A stretch of 54,179 nucleotides of DNA. Source: Alkaliphilus pronyensis (GTDB taxonomy: Bacteria; Bacillota; Clostridia; Peptostreptococcales; Natronincolaceae). Where the stretch lies: positions 1 to 54,179 of the forward strand of contig NZ_WBZC01000022.1 of the NCBI RefSeq assembly GCF_009017275.1, read 5' to 3'. The notes beneath the pieces are model-generated. The model worked only from the letters and a program-made list of their open reading frames with translations, was not told the origin of the DNA and ran no database searches. Below, in pieces: positions 1 through 9,282 of this stretch (positions within the stretch are counted from its first letter, which is position 1; the number at the start of each line of letters is the position of its first letter). Position numbers and translations under genes: made by a program.

Positions 1-88
1 ACCCCTTTTTTTCTTTAATTATATCATACAAACCTTATTATTTAAACGTTTATAGACATTTTTATATGCTATTTTATAGTTTGCTTTT

Positions 89-110
89 ACGCAGTCTGCC
101 GTCCCTGCGT
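89..110. repeat. REP-like palindrome, copy 1
   Basis: Arms ACGCAG and CTGCGT enclose a loop holding CCGTCC. The element at 20886-20912 has the same plan (AACACAG/CTGTGTT with CCGTCC in the loop), and the stem change G to A is matched by C to T on the other side. Short palindromes with a GGGACGG core are familiar as dispersed REP-type repeats in clostridial genomes; that assignment is from family knowledge, not from a search. It lies downstream of valS and its terminators. Confidence 0.5.
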
Positions 111-124
111 TTCCATTGTTAAAA

Positions 125-145
125 AGTATTTAACTCTTAAATACT
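125..145 (-). terminator. Second hairpin behind valS
   Basis: A perfect 9-bp stem (AGTATTTAA with loop CTC) followed on the minus strand by a T run (complement of 120-125). It sits about 17 nt beyond the first valS terminator, so the two look like tandem terminators. Confidence 0.5.
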
Positions 146-161
146 AATATAACTAAAAGTT

Positions 162-193
162 AAAGGAGCTCATCCTATATGATGAACTCCTTT
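162..193 (-). terminator. valS terminator
   Basis: Thirteen-nt arms (AAAGGAG...CTCCTTT, one mismatch) with a short loop, starting about 10 nt after the valS stop on the minus strand and followed by a T-rich stretch. Confidence 0.75.
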
Positions 194-202
194 AAATAGT
201 TT

Positions 203-2848
203 TTAACCTCTGTTTTCTATTGATTCTAGTCTTTCTAAAACTGTATTAAGCATTTGCTGATATTTATCTTGTTTTTTCTTCTCTTCTTCAACAAGCTCTG
301 GTGGTGCCTTCTTTAAAAAGCCTTCATTGGAAAGCCTTCCTTCACCCCTTTTAATTTCTGCCTCTAGCTTCTCCTTTTCCTTCTGTAATCTTTCTATTTC
401 CTTTTTAAAGTCAACCAAATCATCGAGGGGAATAAATATTTCTGCCCCTTCAACTACTATGGATATGGCATCTGAAGGTATAGTTTCCTTGCCTTCTAAA
501 TACTGGATTTCTGATACACTGGCTAAGGTTGTAAAAAACTGCTTTGCAGCTTCTATAATTCTCTTGCTGTTATCATTAGTAGTTATTACAATCATTTTTG
601 CCTTTTTGGAAGGAACTACGTTCATTTCTGCTCTAACATTTCTTATGTTTTTAATAATTGACATTATTATTGTCATTTCTTCTTCTGCATCTGTGCTGAT
701 GTTTGCTTCATTATATTGTGGCCATTCTGAAACTATTATATCTCCTTTAACAGTAGGCATTGTTCCCCAAATCTCCTCTGTAATAAAAGGCATGAAGGGA
801 TGTAATAGCTTCAATATGTTTTCAAGTACATGGGTTAGTGTATATTGTGCTGTTCTTCTATTTTGTAGATTTTCACCATATAATCGTGGCTTTGCTAGCT
901 CTATATACCAGTCACAATATTCACTCCATATAAAGTCATACAGTTTTTGAGCAGCTAGACCTATTTCAAATTTCTCCATGTTTTCTGTTGCTTCTTTAAT
1001 TAATCTATTTAACTTTGAAATTATCCATTTGTCTGCTACATTTAAGCTAATTTCATCATTATTAAACTTATCAACATCTAAGTTCATTAATACAAAGCGT
1101 GTTGCATTCCATAGCTTATTGGCAAAATTTCTACTGGATTCAAGTTTTTCTATGTGAAAACGCATATCATTTCCCAGTGAATTTCCAGTTAGTAATGTGA
1201 ATCTTAAGGCATCTGCTCCATATTCATCAATGATCTCTAGTGGATCTACCCCATTTCCTAATGACTTGCTCATTTTTCTTCCCTCTTGGTCTCTAACGAT
1301 TCCATGGATAAACACATGCTCAAAGGGAACCTCATCCATAAACTCTAAGCCTGAGAAGGCCATCCTTACAACCCAGAAGAATATTATTTCATAGCCTGTT
1401 ACTAGTACGTTTGTGGGATAGAAGTATTTCAGCTCTTCTGTTTCCTGTGGCCAGCCTAACGTTGAGAAGGGCCAAAGGGCAGAGCTAAACCAAGTATCTA
1501 GTACATCTTCATCCTGCTTAAACTCTTTGCCTTTACACTTTCCACATATCTGTGGCTTTGATTTTGAAACAATAACCTCTTGACAATCTTCACAATAGTA
1601 GGCAGGTATTCTATGTCCCCACCATAGCTGTCTTGATATGCACCAGTCTTGAATGTTTTCTAGCCAATGTAGATATATTTTTGAGTATCTTTCTGGAACA
1701 AACTTAATTTTTCTTTCCTTTACTGCATCTATTGCTGGTTTTGCTAAAGATTCCATCTTAACAAACCATTGAAGTGATGTTACTGGTTCTACAACTGTAT
1801 TGCATCTATAGCATTGTCCTACACTATGGCTGTGATCCTTTACCTTAGCCAACAGCCCAAGCTCTTCTAAATCCTTTACAACTTGCTTTCTCGCTTGGTA
1901 TCTATCCATTCCAGAATACTTTCCACCCTTTTCATTAATGGTGGCATCATCATTCATTACTACTATTTGTGGAAGATCATGTCGCAAGCCTATTTCAAAG
2001 TCGTTGGGGTCGTGGGCTGGTGTAATTTTTACGGCTCCAGTACCAAATTCTTTATCAACATATTCATCCGCTATAATTGGGATTTCTCTATTCATCAGTG
2101 GTAGCATTAGGGTTTTTCCTATAAGATGCTTATATCTTTCATCCTCTGGATGCACTGCAACAGCTGTGTCTCCCAGCATTGTTTCTGGTCTGGTGGTTGC
2201 AATTTCAATAAATTCATGACTGTCTACTACTGGATATTTAATATGCCAAAAGTTGCCGCTTTTCTCTTCGTGATCTACCTCTGCATCTGATAATGATGTT
2301 TTACAAACTGGACACCAGTTTATAATACGGTTTCCTCTATAGATTAAACCTTTCTCGTAGAGCTTAATAAAAACCTCTAAAACAGCCTGACTACAGGTTT
2401 CATCTAGTGTAAATCTTTCTCTTGACCAGTCACAGGAATCACCTAATTTCTTCATTTGCTCTACTATTCTACCACCGTATTTCTCCTTCCAATTCCATGC
2501 ATGCTTAAGGAACTCTTCCCTTCCTATTTCCTTCTTTGTTAGTCCACTTTCCTTTAATTTTTCTACCACCTTAACTTCTGTTGCTATACTTGCATGGTCT
2601 GTGCCTGGCTGCCAAAGAGCCTCATAGCCCTGCATTCTCTTCCAACGTATAAGTACGTCCTGTAGACTATGGTCGAGGGCGTGACCTATATGAAGCTGTC
2701 CTGTTATATTTGGAGGTGGTAATACTATACAGTAGGGTTTTTTATTTGGGTTTACCTTTGCTTTGAAATAACCCTTTTCCATCCATTTTTCATAAATTCT
2801 ATCTTCAAAGTCTAATGGATTATAGGTTTTAGGCAAATTATTATTCAT
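203..2848 (-). CDS. valS: Valyl-tRNA synthetase
   Basis: Class I aminoacyl-tRNA synthetase that charges tRNA-Val and edits misactivated threonine. The 881-residue protein has the normal full length. The HIGH motif is at residues 53-56 and KMSKS at 525-529. The connective editing domain lies between them at about 200-350 ([14 protein letters not shown] is typical). The [13 protein letters not shown] segment near residue 401 is also characteristic. The anticodon-binding region follows, and a C-terminal coiled coil covers the last 65 residues, rich in Lys and Glu. A good ribosome site (GAGGAAATCAA) precedes the ATG. The gene lies downstream of a T-box leader on the same strand, so it is expected to rise when valyl-tRNA runs low. 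The identification is secure. Confidence 0.98.
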   Translation of the reverse strand: MNNNLPKTYNPLDFEDRIYEKWMEKGYFKAKVNPNKKPYCIVLPPPNITGQLHIGHALDHSLQDVLIRWKRMQGYEALWQPGTDHASIATEVKVVEKLKESGLTKKEIGREEFLKHAWNWKEKYGGRIVEQMKKLGDSCDWSRERFTLDETCSQAVLEVFIKLYEKGLIYRGNRIINWCPVCKTSLSDAEVDHEEKSGNFWHIKYPVVDSHEFIEIATTRPETMLGDTAVAVHPEDERYKHLIGKTLMLPLMNREIPIIADEYVDKEFGTGAVKITPAHDPNDFEIGLRHDLPQIVVMNDDATINEKGGKYSGMDRYQARKQVVKDLEELGLLAKVKDHSHSVGQCYRCNTVVEPVTSLQWFVKMESLAKPAIDAVKERKIKFVPERYSKIYLHWLENIQDWCISRQLWWGHRIPAYYCEDCQEVIVSKSKPQICGKCKGKEFKQDEDVLDTWFSSALWPFSTLGWPQETEELKYFYPTNVLVTGYEIIFFWVVRMAFSGLEFMDEVPFEHVFIHGIVRDQEGRKMSKSLGNGVDPLEIIDEYGADALRFTLLTGNSLGNDMRFHIEKLESSRNFANKLWNATRFVLMNLDVDKFNNDEISLNVADKWIISKLNRLIKEATENMEKFEIGLAAQKLYDFIWSEYCDWYIELAKPRLYGENLQNRRTAQYTLTHVLENILKLLHPFMPFITEEIWGTMPTVKGDIIVSEWPQYNEANISTDAEEEMTIIMSIIKNIRNVRAEMNVVPSKKAKMIVITTNDNSKRIIEAAKQFFTTLASVSEIQYLEGKETIPSDAISIVVEGAEIFIPLDDLVDFKKEIERLQKEKEKLEAEIKRGEGRLSNEGFLKKAPPELVEEEKKKQDKYQQMLNTVLERLESIENRG

Positions 2849-2899
2849 TTGATTTCCTCCTCATTATTTACATAATTTTTATTGTGAACTGTAGCATTA

Positions 2900-3073
2900 T
2901 TAATTTTTATACAAGAAAATCATTATAGCTCCAATAATAGTAAATACTAAGCCACATAATTTAACATATAATACGTTGTTAAAGGGAGCTTTTTTAATTA
3001 TCTTTATAATTATTCCTGTTGCATATACCATTAATGCTCCAATAAGTAAGAATACTATTCCTAACTGAAACAT
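2900..3073 (-). CDS. Small two-helix membrane protein between T-box and valS
   Basis: A 57-codon reading frame beginning MFQLGIVFLLIGALMVY and ending IMIFLYKN. It has a clear ribosome site (GGTGGTGAT) about 5 nt before ATG at 3073. The protein is two hydrophobic segments (about residues 4-24 and 39-54) joined by a short basic hinge (KIIKKAP), so it should sit in the membrane. I do not recognise a family. It lies on the valS strand, 51 nt upstream of valS and about 250 nt downstream of the T-box terminator, so it could be co-transcribed and share valine control. The ribosome site and compact hydrophobic pattern support a real gene. Function is unknown. Confidence 0.6.
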   Translation of the reverse strand: MFQLGIVFLLIGALMVYATGIIIKIIKKAPFNNVLYVKLCGLVFTIIGAIMIFLYKN

Positions 3074-3173
3074 TTTTTATCACCACCTATGACAGTAAAG
3101 TTAAAAGTTAAAAATGAAAAATGAAAAGTTAAAACAAGAAAACATAGTATAAATCAAAAGCTACAATAATAAC

Positions 3174-3201
3174 TAAGAGTTAAGAGTTAAGAGTTAAGAG
3201 T
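3174..3201. repeat. Short tandem repeat, 4 x TAAGAGT
   Basis: Four exact 7-nt units in a row, set in a longer low-complexity stretch (about 3095-3310) made of variants of GTTAAAAGTTAAAAATG. No gene is seen in that stretch. A 7-nt unit is prone to slippage, so its copy number may vary between strains. Confidence 0.85.
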
Positions 3202-3322
3202 TAATATTTAAAAGCAATGTTGAATGTTGAATGAAAGACGAAAACAAAAACCTTAAAACATAAAATTGAAAATGGATAATCGAAAATTGAAAATTAAAAC
3301 CATAAAACAAAAATCTTGAAAC

Positions 3323-3550
3323 TAAAAAAACCTTCATTCCTTAAATGTATAAGGACGAAGGATTTCGCGGTACCACCTTAATTCCTGCTCTTAAACAGGC
3401 TCTTAATAAAATTTAACGGTTTCCCGTCTGTACCTACTTTGTTTCAATACAGAAGCTCAGAAGCTACCTTCAATAACCATTACCTTAAAGAACCTTTCAG
3501 CCTTGGGTTCTTTTCTCTTTTAGGCTGTATTATTTACTCCTCTTCTTCAT
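3323..3550 (-). promoter_or_regulatory. T-box leader (predicted valine-responsive)
   Basis: On the minus strand the hallmark T-box sequence AAGGTGGTACCGCG is present (complement of 3366-3379), the element that pairs with the free 3' end of uncharged tRNA. It is followed at once by a strong terminator: stem 3331-3361 (CCTTCGTCCTTA against TAAGGAATGAAGG) and seven T residues (3324-3330). Upstream, stem I begins near 3549 (GAGGAGTAAATA). A candidate specifier codon GTA (valine) lies at 3465-3467 in the context GAAGGTAGC; this choice is an inference from the downstream gene and I did not fold the RNA. The leader is about 475 nt from valS, with a small membrane ORF between. Confidence 0.9.
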
Positions 3551-3617
3551 TGCTGTTATTTATATAATTATATTATTACTTTTATTTACACCTATTATAA
3601 TGGTTTGTTTAGAAATG

Positions 3618-4157
3618 TCAAGAGATTTTTTCTGTTCCCTTAATTTTTATAGCCTTTAAGGCTTCTCTTGCATATTGAATAAAGGCATATGCAGTAAATA
3701 AAACTGCTGACCAGGTTAAATAAGTATAAAACGAAAGCTCAAAGGCCACCCAAATGATAGCTATATAGAAAACAACCGTAGCTATTTTTCCGTATTTATT
3801 GGCTGGAATTACTATTTTACCCTTTTTGGTATATAGAAATAAGCCACCTAACACCATTAGTATTTCTTTGATTGCCACCACCAGTAAAATCCATATTGGA
3901 AGGAACTTTTTTATTGTAAAGCAGACAAGTACAGTCAACTGCATAAGCTTATCTGCTAAAGGGTCCATTGCTTGTCCCCACTTTGTAACCAAGTTATATT
4001 TTCTAGCTATATAACCGTCAAGCATATCTGTAAAACCAGCTAGCATAAAAATTACTACAGAATATATTACAGCATAAGAGGAGCCTGAGAAAAAAACCAT
4101 TGTAAAAATAGGTATTAGCAAAAACCTAAGCACAGTAATTGTGTTGGGTAAATTCAT
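3618..4157 (-). CDS. pgsA: CDP-diacylglycerol-glycerol-3-phosphate 3-phosphatidyltransferase
   Basis: Makes phosphatidylglycerophosphate from CDP-diacylglycerol and glycerol-3-phosphate, the first step to phosphatidylglycerol and cardiolipin, in the cytoplasmic membrane. At 179 residues it has the usual PgsA length. The CDP-alcohol phosphotransferase signature is complete: D44, D47-G48, A51-R52, G61, D65 and D69. Several membrane helices flank it (for example 7-24, 28-43, 76-90, 140-160). The ribosome site AAGGAGGAAAAGCT precedes the ATG. A second, different member of this superfamily lies at 27737-28330. PgsA is preferred because of length and the N-terminal NLPNTITVLRFLLIP pattern, which is typical of PgsA. 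Confidence 0.92.
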   Translation of the reverse strand: MNLPNTITVLRFLLIPIFTMVFFSGSSYAVIYSVVIFMLAGFTDMLDGYIARKYNLVTKWGQAMDPLADKLMQLTVLVCFTIKKFLPIWILLVVAIKEILMVLGGLFLYTKKGKIVIPANKYGKIATVVFYIAIIWVAFELSFYTYLTWSAVLFTAYAFIQYAREALKAIKIKGTEKIS

Positions 4158-4258
4158 AGCTTTTCCTCCTTCTCTTATCAGTATTTAGATATAATTCTTA
4201 TATAATAGCTCTTCTATTCCTTATTATAACAATTAATTTGTAAAAACAAAACCATTAA

Positions 4259-4579
4259 CTATTTAACAAGCTTAATTGAATAAATTCTTTCTAAGTATTC
4301 CACTAAATATCTTATCATATCCTCATATGAAGTATTAAAAACATCCCACCTACGTTTATAGTTGGCGTATATGAGACGTTTTGTATAGGATGACATTGGT
4401 ATGTCTTTATATACACAAAGCCTTGATATTCTACCATATCCACCTTCAAGATTTATTGGGTCTATCCCAAAGCTAACAGAATCCTTATGGACCAATGCAT
4501 ACCAATGGAAATAATCTATTTCTCCCTTTATATATCCATATCTATTTTTACCTGGCAAAATTTTAATATTCCAAGACAT
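4259..4579 (-). CDS. Conserved small protein of unknown function
   Basis: A soluble protein of 106 residues starting MSWNIKILPGKNRYGY. I chose ATG at 4579 because GGAGGGG lies 6 nt before it; an upstream in-frame ATG at 4600 would place that ribosome site inside the gene. It contains FGIDPINLEGGYGRISRLCVY, resembling short clostridial proteins in which a GIDGGRISKL-like motif recurs, so a DUF7678-like relation is possible but unproven. No signal peptide or membrane helix. It is not clearly in an operon with pgsA (about 100 nt apart). Confidence 0.6.
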   Translation of the reverse strand: MSWNIKILPGKNRYGYIKGEIDYFHWYALVHKDSVSFGIDPINLEGGYGRISRLCVYKDIPMSSYTKRLIYANYKRRWDVFNTSYEDMIRYLVEYLERIYSIKLVK

Positions 4580-4638
4580 ATAAACCCCTCCACGTTTCAC
4601 TTCTATATACTTTAATTTTATGCCCCTTATTCAAATCC

Positions 4639-4680
4639 TATTCATATGGAGGTAACACAATATCTTAATATGAATATAAT
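4639..4680 (+). promoter_or_regulatory. Candidate promoter with overlapping inverted repeat
   Basis: A perfect -10 box TATAAT lies at 4675-4680, with GTAACA (4 of 6 matches to TTGACA) at 4652-4657, spacing 17. Nine-base inverted repeats TATTCATAT (4639-4647) and ATATGAATA (4668-4676) flank the -35 region and run into the -10 box. This would suit an operator controlling the binding lipoprotein that starts at 4720. No regulator is known. Confidence 0.45.
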
Positions 4681-4719
4681 GGATTAAAGCTGTAATATTT
4701 TATTTTGGAGGTGAGCAAC

Positions 4720-5727
4720 ATGAAAAAGCTTAAATTACTTAGTTTTGTAGCTGTTATGCTGCTATTAGCTTCATTGGTATTTACTGGATGCAGTAGGGAG
4801 GATTCGATAACAGAAATTAAGGTTATGGAGGTTACCCACTCAGTTTTCTACGCTCCTCAATATATCGCCATAACTGAAGGCTTCTTTAGGGAAGAGGGGT
4901 TGGAGGTGGAGCTAATTGATGGCAAGGGAGCCGATAAGACGATGGCGGCTTTACTTAGTGATCAGGTTGATATTGGTTTTATGGGGCCAGAGGCTTCTAT
5001 TTATGTTTACAATCAGGGGAAGGATGATTACGCTATTAACTTCCTACAGCTTACCCAAAGGGATGGCTCATTTTTAGTAGCAAGAGAACCCAGCCCAAGC
5101 TTTGACTTTGAAGAGCTAAGGGGAAAGGAAGTATTAGGTGGCCGTAAGGGTGGTATGCCTAATATGGTGCTGGAGTATGTGTTGAAGAACAATAGCTTAG
5201 TTCCTGGTACTGATTTAAATGTACGTACAGATATTCAATTTGGTGTTATGGCAGGGGCCTTCGCTGGTGGAGAGGGTGACTATACTACTTTATTCGAACC
5301 CACCGCCTCTATGATAGAAAAAGAAGGAAAGGGTTATGTTGTAGCATCAATTGGTGAGGAAAGTGGATATATTCCATACACTGTCTATAGTGCAAAGAAA
5401 AGCTATATTGAAAAAAATCCTGATGTAATTCAAAGGTTTAGTAATGCCATCTATAGGGGAATGCTTTGGGTGGAGGAGCATACTGCTGAAGAAGTGGCTA
5501 AATCTTTACAGCCTCATTTCCCAGATGCTGATTTAGACATTCTTATTTCAGTAGTTGAGAGATATCGTGATATAGGAGCATGGGCACCTAACCCTGTGCT
5601 AACAAGGGAGGGCCTAGATAGACTTCAAGAGGTTATGATAGAAGCTGGAGAGCTTGATGAAAAAGTGGATTATGCTGCTATTGTAAATACAGAGTTTGCG
5701 GAAAAAGCAATAAAAAATTTAGAATAA
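4720..5727 (+). CDS. ABC transporter substrate-binding lipoprotein, NMT1/THI5-like (NitT/TauT type)
   Basis: A 335-residue lipoprotein with a lysine-rich start, a hydrophobic core and lipobox VFTGC (Cys24). It is expected on the outer face of the membrane. The body has the SsuA/ThiY/TauA-type fold pattern: YAPQYIAITEGFFREEGLEVEL near residue 46, DIGFMGPEASIYVY near 90 and GRKGGMPNMVLEYVLK near 140. Such proteins bind small substrates such as pyrimidine precursors, sulfonates or nitrate; the substrate cannot be told here. I chose ATG at 4720 over an upstream TTG because GGAGGTG lies 6 nt before it. No permease or ATPase lies beside it, so it must use a transporter encoded elsewhere. Confidence 0.85.
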   Translation: MKKLKLLSFVAVMLLLASLVFTGCSREDSITEIKVMEVTHSVFYAPQYIAITEGFFREEGLEVELIDGKGADKTMAALLSDQVDIGFMGPEASIYVYNQGKDDYAINFLQLTQRDGSFLVAREPSPSFDFEELRGKEVLGGRKGGMPNMVLEYVLKNNSLVPGTDLNVRTDIQFGVMAGAFAGGEGDYTTLFEPTASMIEKEGKGYVVASIGEESGYIPYTVYSAKKSYIEKNPDVIQRFSNAIYRGMLWVEEHTAEEVAKSLQPHFPDADLDILISVVERYRDIGAWAPNPVLTREGLDRLQEVMIEAGELDEKVDYAAIVNTEFAEKAIKNLE

Positions 5728-5731
5728 AATA

Positions 5732-5753
5732 AAGGGTGGTTAATACCGCCCTT
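5732..5753. terminator. Terminator between convergent genes
   Basis: Arms AAGGGTGG and CCGCCCTT (one G-U pair) lie between the binding lipoprotein and nrdG, which converge here. It overlaps the nrdG stop codon and can act in both directions. Confidence 0.6.
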
Positions 5754-6435
5754 ATCTTATTTCACATATTTCAAACCAGTTCTTTATTTGCTCTTTTATT
5801 TTTTCTAATTCCTCTTTTTTAAATGGAGTATACTTATTGATGCCACCATATACGGTTTCACCATCTTTAAAATTTTGAATATAATATCGTTTTGCTCCTT
5901 TAACGATAACTGCAGTGCTTATAATATCTTCAGCAGTTAATAGTTCTTTACAGACTGTTGTTCTAAACTCATGCTCTATACTACTATTAGCTAATAGGTT
6001 AATGCTTTCGATAATATCCTTTTCCTCTATAGTAGATCCAGTTAAAGCACTGTACTTATTTAGTGGTGCCTTTAAATCCATTGCTACATAATCTAATAGT
6101 TTTTTCTGTAACAAATCCTTTAAAACCAATGGTCTTGTACCATTTGTGTCTAGCTTTACACTAAAGCCCTCTGACTTAAGCCTAGTAATAAACTCCATTA
6201 AGCCTATTTGTAGAGTTGGTTCACCACCTGATATACATACTGCATCTATGTATCTTTTTCTTTTTATTATGTATTGCCAAACATCCTTTTCTAAAGCTAC
6301 TTCAGCTTGTTCTTTAACAATATGTCCATTGTGACAATAGGGACACTTAAGGTTGCATCCTCCAGTAAATAGTACCGTTGCAATTTTCCCAGGGTAATCT
6401 ATAAAGGAGGATTTAGTTATTCCTAGTATTCTCAT
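5752..6435 (-). CDS. nrdG: Anaerobic ribonucleotide reductase activating protein (radical SAM)
   Basis: Radical SAM enzyme that uses S-adenosylmethionine and a 4Fe-4S cluster to create the glycyl radical on NrdD. The 227-residue protein has the CxxxCxxC cluster motif as C27, C31 and C34 (GGCNLKCPYCHNG), and a glycine-rich SGGEPTLQ segment near residue 70 for SAM binding. The start MRILGITKSSFIDYPGKIATVLF is typical of the longer clostridial NrdG subgroup. The ribosome site TAGAGGTGGATT precedes the ATG. It follows the acetyltransferase gene by 15 nt; nrdD is further upstream on the same strand. Confidence 0.92.
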   Translation of the reverse strand: MRILGITKSSFIDYPGKIATVLFTGGCNLKCPYCHNGHIVKEQAEVALEKDVWQYIIKRKRYIDAVCISGGEPTLQIGLMEFITRLKSEGFSVKLDTNGTRPLVLKDLLQKKLLDYVAMDLKAPLNKYSALTGSTIEEKDIIESINLLANSSIEHEFRTTVCKELLTAEDIISTAVIVKGAKRYYIQNFKDGETVYGGINKYTPFKKEELEKIKEQIKNWFEICEIR

Positions 6436-6450
6436 AATCCACCTCTATTT

Positions 6451-6996
6451 TTATCTATTTTTCCAATCCTTTGCTAACATTCCATAGACTACATGATTTA
6501 CATAGTGATCATATAGCCACTCAGCTTCTCTAATTAGCCCTTCCTCTTTAAAGCCTAGCCTCTTTGGTATGCTTCTGCTTTTGCTGTTTTCTTCAGCACA
6601 TCTTATCTCTACTCTATTTAACTTCATGTCTACTAAGGCATATTCAACGAAAGCCTTTGTTGCCTTAGTCATAATACCATTGCCTTGAAATCTCTCTCCT
6701 AACCAATAACCTAAGCTGGTAACTTTATTAGACCAGTCCATACCGTGATAACCTATTACCCCAGCTAGTTCTCCTTTATACCATATTCCTGACTGAAAGC
6801 CTTTATTATCTGCATATTGCTTTTTAGTCATTTTTATAAAATTTAATCTATCTTCTATACTAGCACTATCATCTACCCAAGGTAACCACCTTCTAAGATA
6901 TTCACTACATTCATTTGTTAAATTTGTTAGGGCTTCGGCATCACTTAACTCCAATAGCCTAAGCTCTATTTCATCATTAATATTATGCGTGAACAT
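6451..6996 (-). CDS. GNAT N-acetyltransferase, RimJ/RimL type
   Basis: A 181-residue acetyl-CoA-dependent N-acetyltransferase of the kind that modifies ribosomal protein N-termini or other amines; the substrate is not known. The fold markers are the start IELRLLELSDAEAL, the central GYWLGERFQGNGIMTKA with the Q/RxxGxG/A acetyl-CoA loop near residue 110, and the C-terminal RLGFKEEGLIREAEW. I prefer ATG at 6996 because GGGGG then lies 7 nt before it; the ATG at 7002 would overlap the ribosome site. The gene sits between nrdD and nrdG but is separated from nrdD by a strong terminator, so it may share a transcript with nrdG only. Confidence 0.88.
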   Translation of the reverse strand: MFTHNINDEIELRLLELSDAEALTNLTNECSEYLRRWLPWVDDSASIEDRLNFIKMTKKQYADNKGFQSGIWYKGELAGVIGYHGMDWSNKVTSLGYWLGERFQGNGIMTKATKAFVEYALVDMKLNRVEIRCAEENSKSRSIPKRLGFKEEGLIREAEWLYDHYVNHVVYGMLAKDWKNR

Positions 6997-7060
6997 ATGC
7001 ATACCCCCTTAAATTTTCAATAATTATAGCATATATATTCTATTAATACTATTGGCTACT

Positions 7061-7106
7061 ATAACAAATAATCCCCATCTAAATATAGTAGGGGATTATT
7101 TGTTAT
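7061..7106 (-). terminator. nrdD terminator
   Basis: A perfect 16-bp inverted repeat (ATAACAAATAATCCCC) with a 14-nt loop directly after the nrdD stop. It separates nrdD from the acetyltransferase-nrdG pair. Confidence 0.8.
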
Positions 7107-7109
7107 ATA

Positions 7110-9248
7110 TTAACTTGCATTAATATTTTTTTCTTCCTTTATATTTATGGTTTTATTCTTTAAGCTGACCTCTGGAGAAAACTCTTCTCGTATTTTATAT
7201 TCCTCTTGCTTTCCTTTATTCCATGCCTGCACAGGTCTGTGGAAGCCAACAACTCTAGTCCATACCTCTGCCTCCTTACCACAGTGGGGGCATTCAAAAT
7301 GTTCTCCAGATAAATATCCATGGTCAGAGCATATAGAAAAGGTGGGGGTTATTGTTATATAGGGTATACTACTGTTCTCCATTACCTTTTTAATTAATAG
7401 CTTACAGGTTTCTATATCCTTTATTTCTTCACCTATAAAGCCATGTAAAACAGTGCCACCTGTATATAATGTCTGAAGCTTCTCCTGCAATTCTATAGCT
7501 TCAAAAATGTCCTTTGTGTGGTCTACTGGAAGCTGTGTTGAGTTTGTGTAAAAGGGCTCCTTTTCTCCCTGTGTAATTACCTTAGGGTACATTTTCTTAT
7601 CTAATCTTGCAAATCTGTAGGCGGTTCCTTCTGCCGGTGAGGCTTCAAGATTCCACAGGCTACCTGTTTCTTCTTGGTAAATTTGAATTACTCGATTCAT
7701 AAACTCCATAACCTCAATTGCAAACTCCTGTCCCTCTTCTGTTGTTAAATCCTTTCCTAAAAGATTTACGCATGCTTCATTCATACCATTTAAGCCTATG
7801 GTAGAGAAGTGGTTTTTGAAGTACTCACCTGTGCTATCCTTTACATTTTGAAGATAAAATCTTGAATATGGGTATAGTCCTGCATCCATATACCTTTCTA
7901 AAACCTCACGCTTTGCTTCACAAATTTCTTTAGAGTACTCCATAAGCTCCCTAACACTGCGTTTAAACTCCTCTGGTGTTTTTGATAAATAGCCTATACG
8001 TGCCATATTTAAGGTAACAACATTTATGGAACCAGTTAATGGATTTGCTCCAAATAAGCCTCCACCTCTTTTTCTTAGTTCTCGGTTATCTAGTCTTAAA
8101 CGACAACACATTGACCTAATGTCCTCTGGTGATAGGTCTGAATTTACAAAATTCGCAAAATATGGTGTGCCAAACTTCTTTGTCATTTCCATTAGACAGT
8201 TAACAACTTCTGTATTCCAAGGGAAGTCATCTGTTATATTAACAGTTGGTATTGGGAAGCTGAAGGCTCTACCTGCTCCATCTCCCTCCATCATAACTTC
8301 AAAATAAGCCCTATTGAACATATCCATTTCTTTTTGAAACTCCCCATAGTTTTTGTCCATAGGTTCTCCGCCAACTATAGCAGGAGATTTTTTTAATAGC
8401 TGATGGGGTGTTATATCTAAAGTAATATTAGTAAAGGGGGTTTGGAAGCCTACTCTTGTAGGGACATTCAAATTAAACACAAATCTTTGTAATGCCTTTT
8501 TAACCTGCTTAAAGTTCAGCTTGTCATAATAAATGAAGGGTGCTAAATAAGTGTCAATACTTGAAACTGCCTGAGCTCCTGCTGATTCCCCCTGCAAAGT
8601 GTATAATAGGTTTACCAATTGACCTAAGGCAGACTCAAAGTGCTTAGGAGGTTTTGATTCAATTTTTCCTTTTGCTCCTTTAAAGCCCTTGGTTAAAAAT
8701 GCTTCTAAATCCCACCCACAGCAATAGGGTGCAAGTAGGCCTAAATCATGTATATGTAAATCTCCCCTTATATGGGCATCCCTTAACTCTTTACGATATA
8801 TTTTGTTTAACCAATATTTTGTGGTTATACTCTCAACTATATGGTTATTTAAGCCTTGTAAGGAAAATCCCATATTGGCATTTTCATTAACTCTCCAATC
8901 TTCAAGGTTCACATACTCTTCAACCATTTTTTCTGCATCCATAAAAAGGTTTTTAACCTCACGTATTTCCTCATGCTTTTTACGATATAGTATATAGGCT
9001 TTCGCAGTTTTAGCATGACCTTCTTCAATTAACACCTTTTCCACAACATCTTGTATATCCTCTACCGACGGAATACTGGCTCTGTAGGTTTCATTTATAA
9101 TATCTGAAACTATCTTTGTTAGTCTAGCCGACTTGACCTCATCCTTTCCCCCAACTGATTGGGCTGCAGCAAAGATGGCATCCTTTATTTTATTTAGATC
9201 GAAATCTACAATCTCGCCATTTCTTTTTTGAATTTTGTTAACCGCCAT
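7110..9248 (-). CDS. nrdD: Anaerobic (class III) ribonucleoside-triphosphate reductase
   Basis: Glycyl-radical enzyme that reduces ribonucleoside triphosphates to deoxy forms without oxygen; activated by NrdG. At 712 residues it is full length. The N-terminal ATP-cone (about 1-95, starting IQKRNGEIVDFDLNKI) is the dATP/ATP regulatory site. The catalytic barrel follows. Near the C-terminus a cysteine cluster for zinc (CSDHG...FECPHCG) precedes the radical loop RVVGFHR, with the radical glycine at about residue 668. The ribosome site AGGAGGGGTATC precedes the ATG. A candidate NrdR-type box is found upstream. The presence of nrdD as the only reductase gene here fits an anaerobe. Confidence 0.97.
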   Translation of the reverse strand: MAVNKIQKRNGEIVDFDLNKIKDAIFAAAQSVGGKDEVKSARLTKIVSDIINETYRASIPSVEDIQDVVEKVLIEEGHAKTAKAYILYRKKHEEIREVKNLFMDAEKMVEEYVNLEDWRVNENANMGFSLQGLNNHIVESITTKYWLNKIYRKELRDAHIRGDLHIHDLGLLAPYCCGWDLEAFLTKGFKGAKGKIESKPPKHFESALGQLVNLLYTLQGESAGAQAVSSIDTYLAPFIYYDKLNFKQVKKALQRFVFNLNVPTRVGFQTPFTNITLDITPHQLLKKSPAIVGGEPMDKNYGEFQKEMDMFNRAYFEVMMEGDGAGRAFSFPIPTVNITDDFPWNTEVVNCLMEMTKKFGTPYFANFVNSDLSPEDIRSMCCRLRLDNRELRKRGGGLFGANPLTGSINVVTLNMARIGYLSKTPEEFKRSVRELMEYSKEICEAKREVLERYMDAGLYPYSRFYLQNVKDSTGEYFKNHFSTIGLNGMNEACVNLLGKDLTTEEGQEFAIEVMEFMNRVIQIYQEETGSLWNLEASPAEGTAYRFARLDKKMYPKVITQGEKEPFYTNSTQLPVDHTKDIFEAIELQEKLQTLYTGGTVLHGFIGEEIKDIETCKLLIKKVMENSSIPYITITPTFSICSDHGYLSGEHFECPHCGKEAEVWTRVVGFHRPVQAWNKGKQEEYKIREEFSPEVSLKNKTINIKEEKNINAS

Positions 9249-9282
9249 GATACCCCTCCTATTGTATTATTTTCCAAGTAAG

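Noticed and set aside
3095-3310. Low-complexity repeats near the T-box as a possible CRISPR-like array
   Set aside because: Units are only 7 nt, there are no spacers of constant length, and no cas genes are present.
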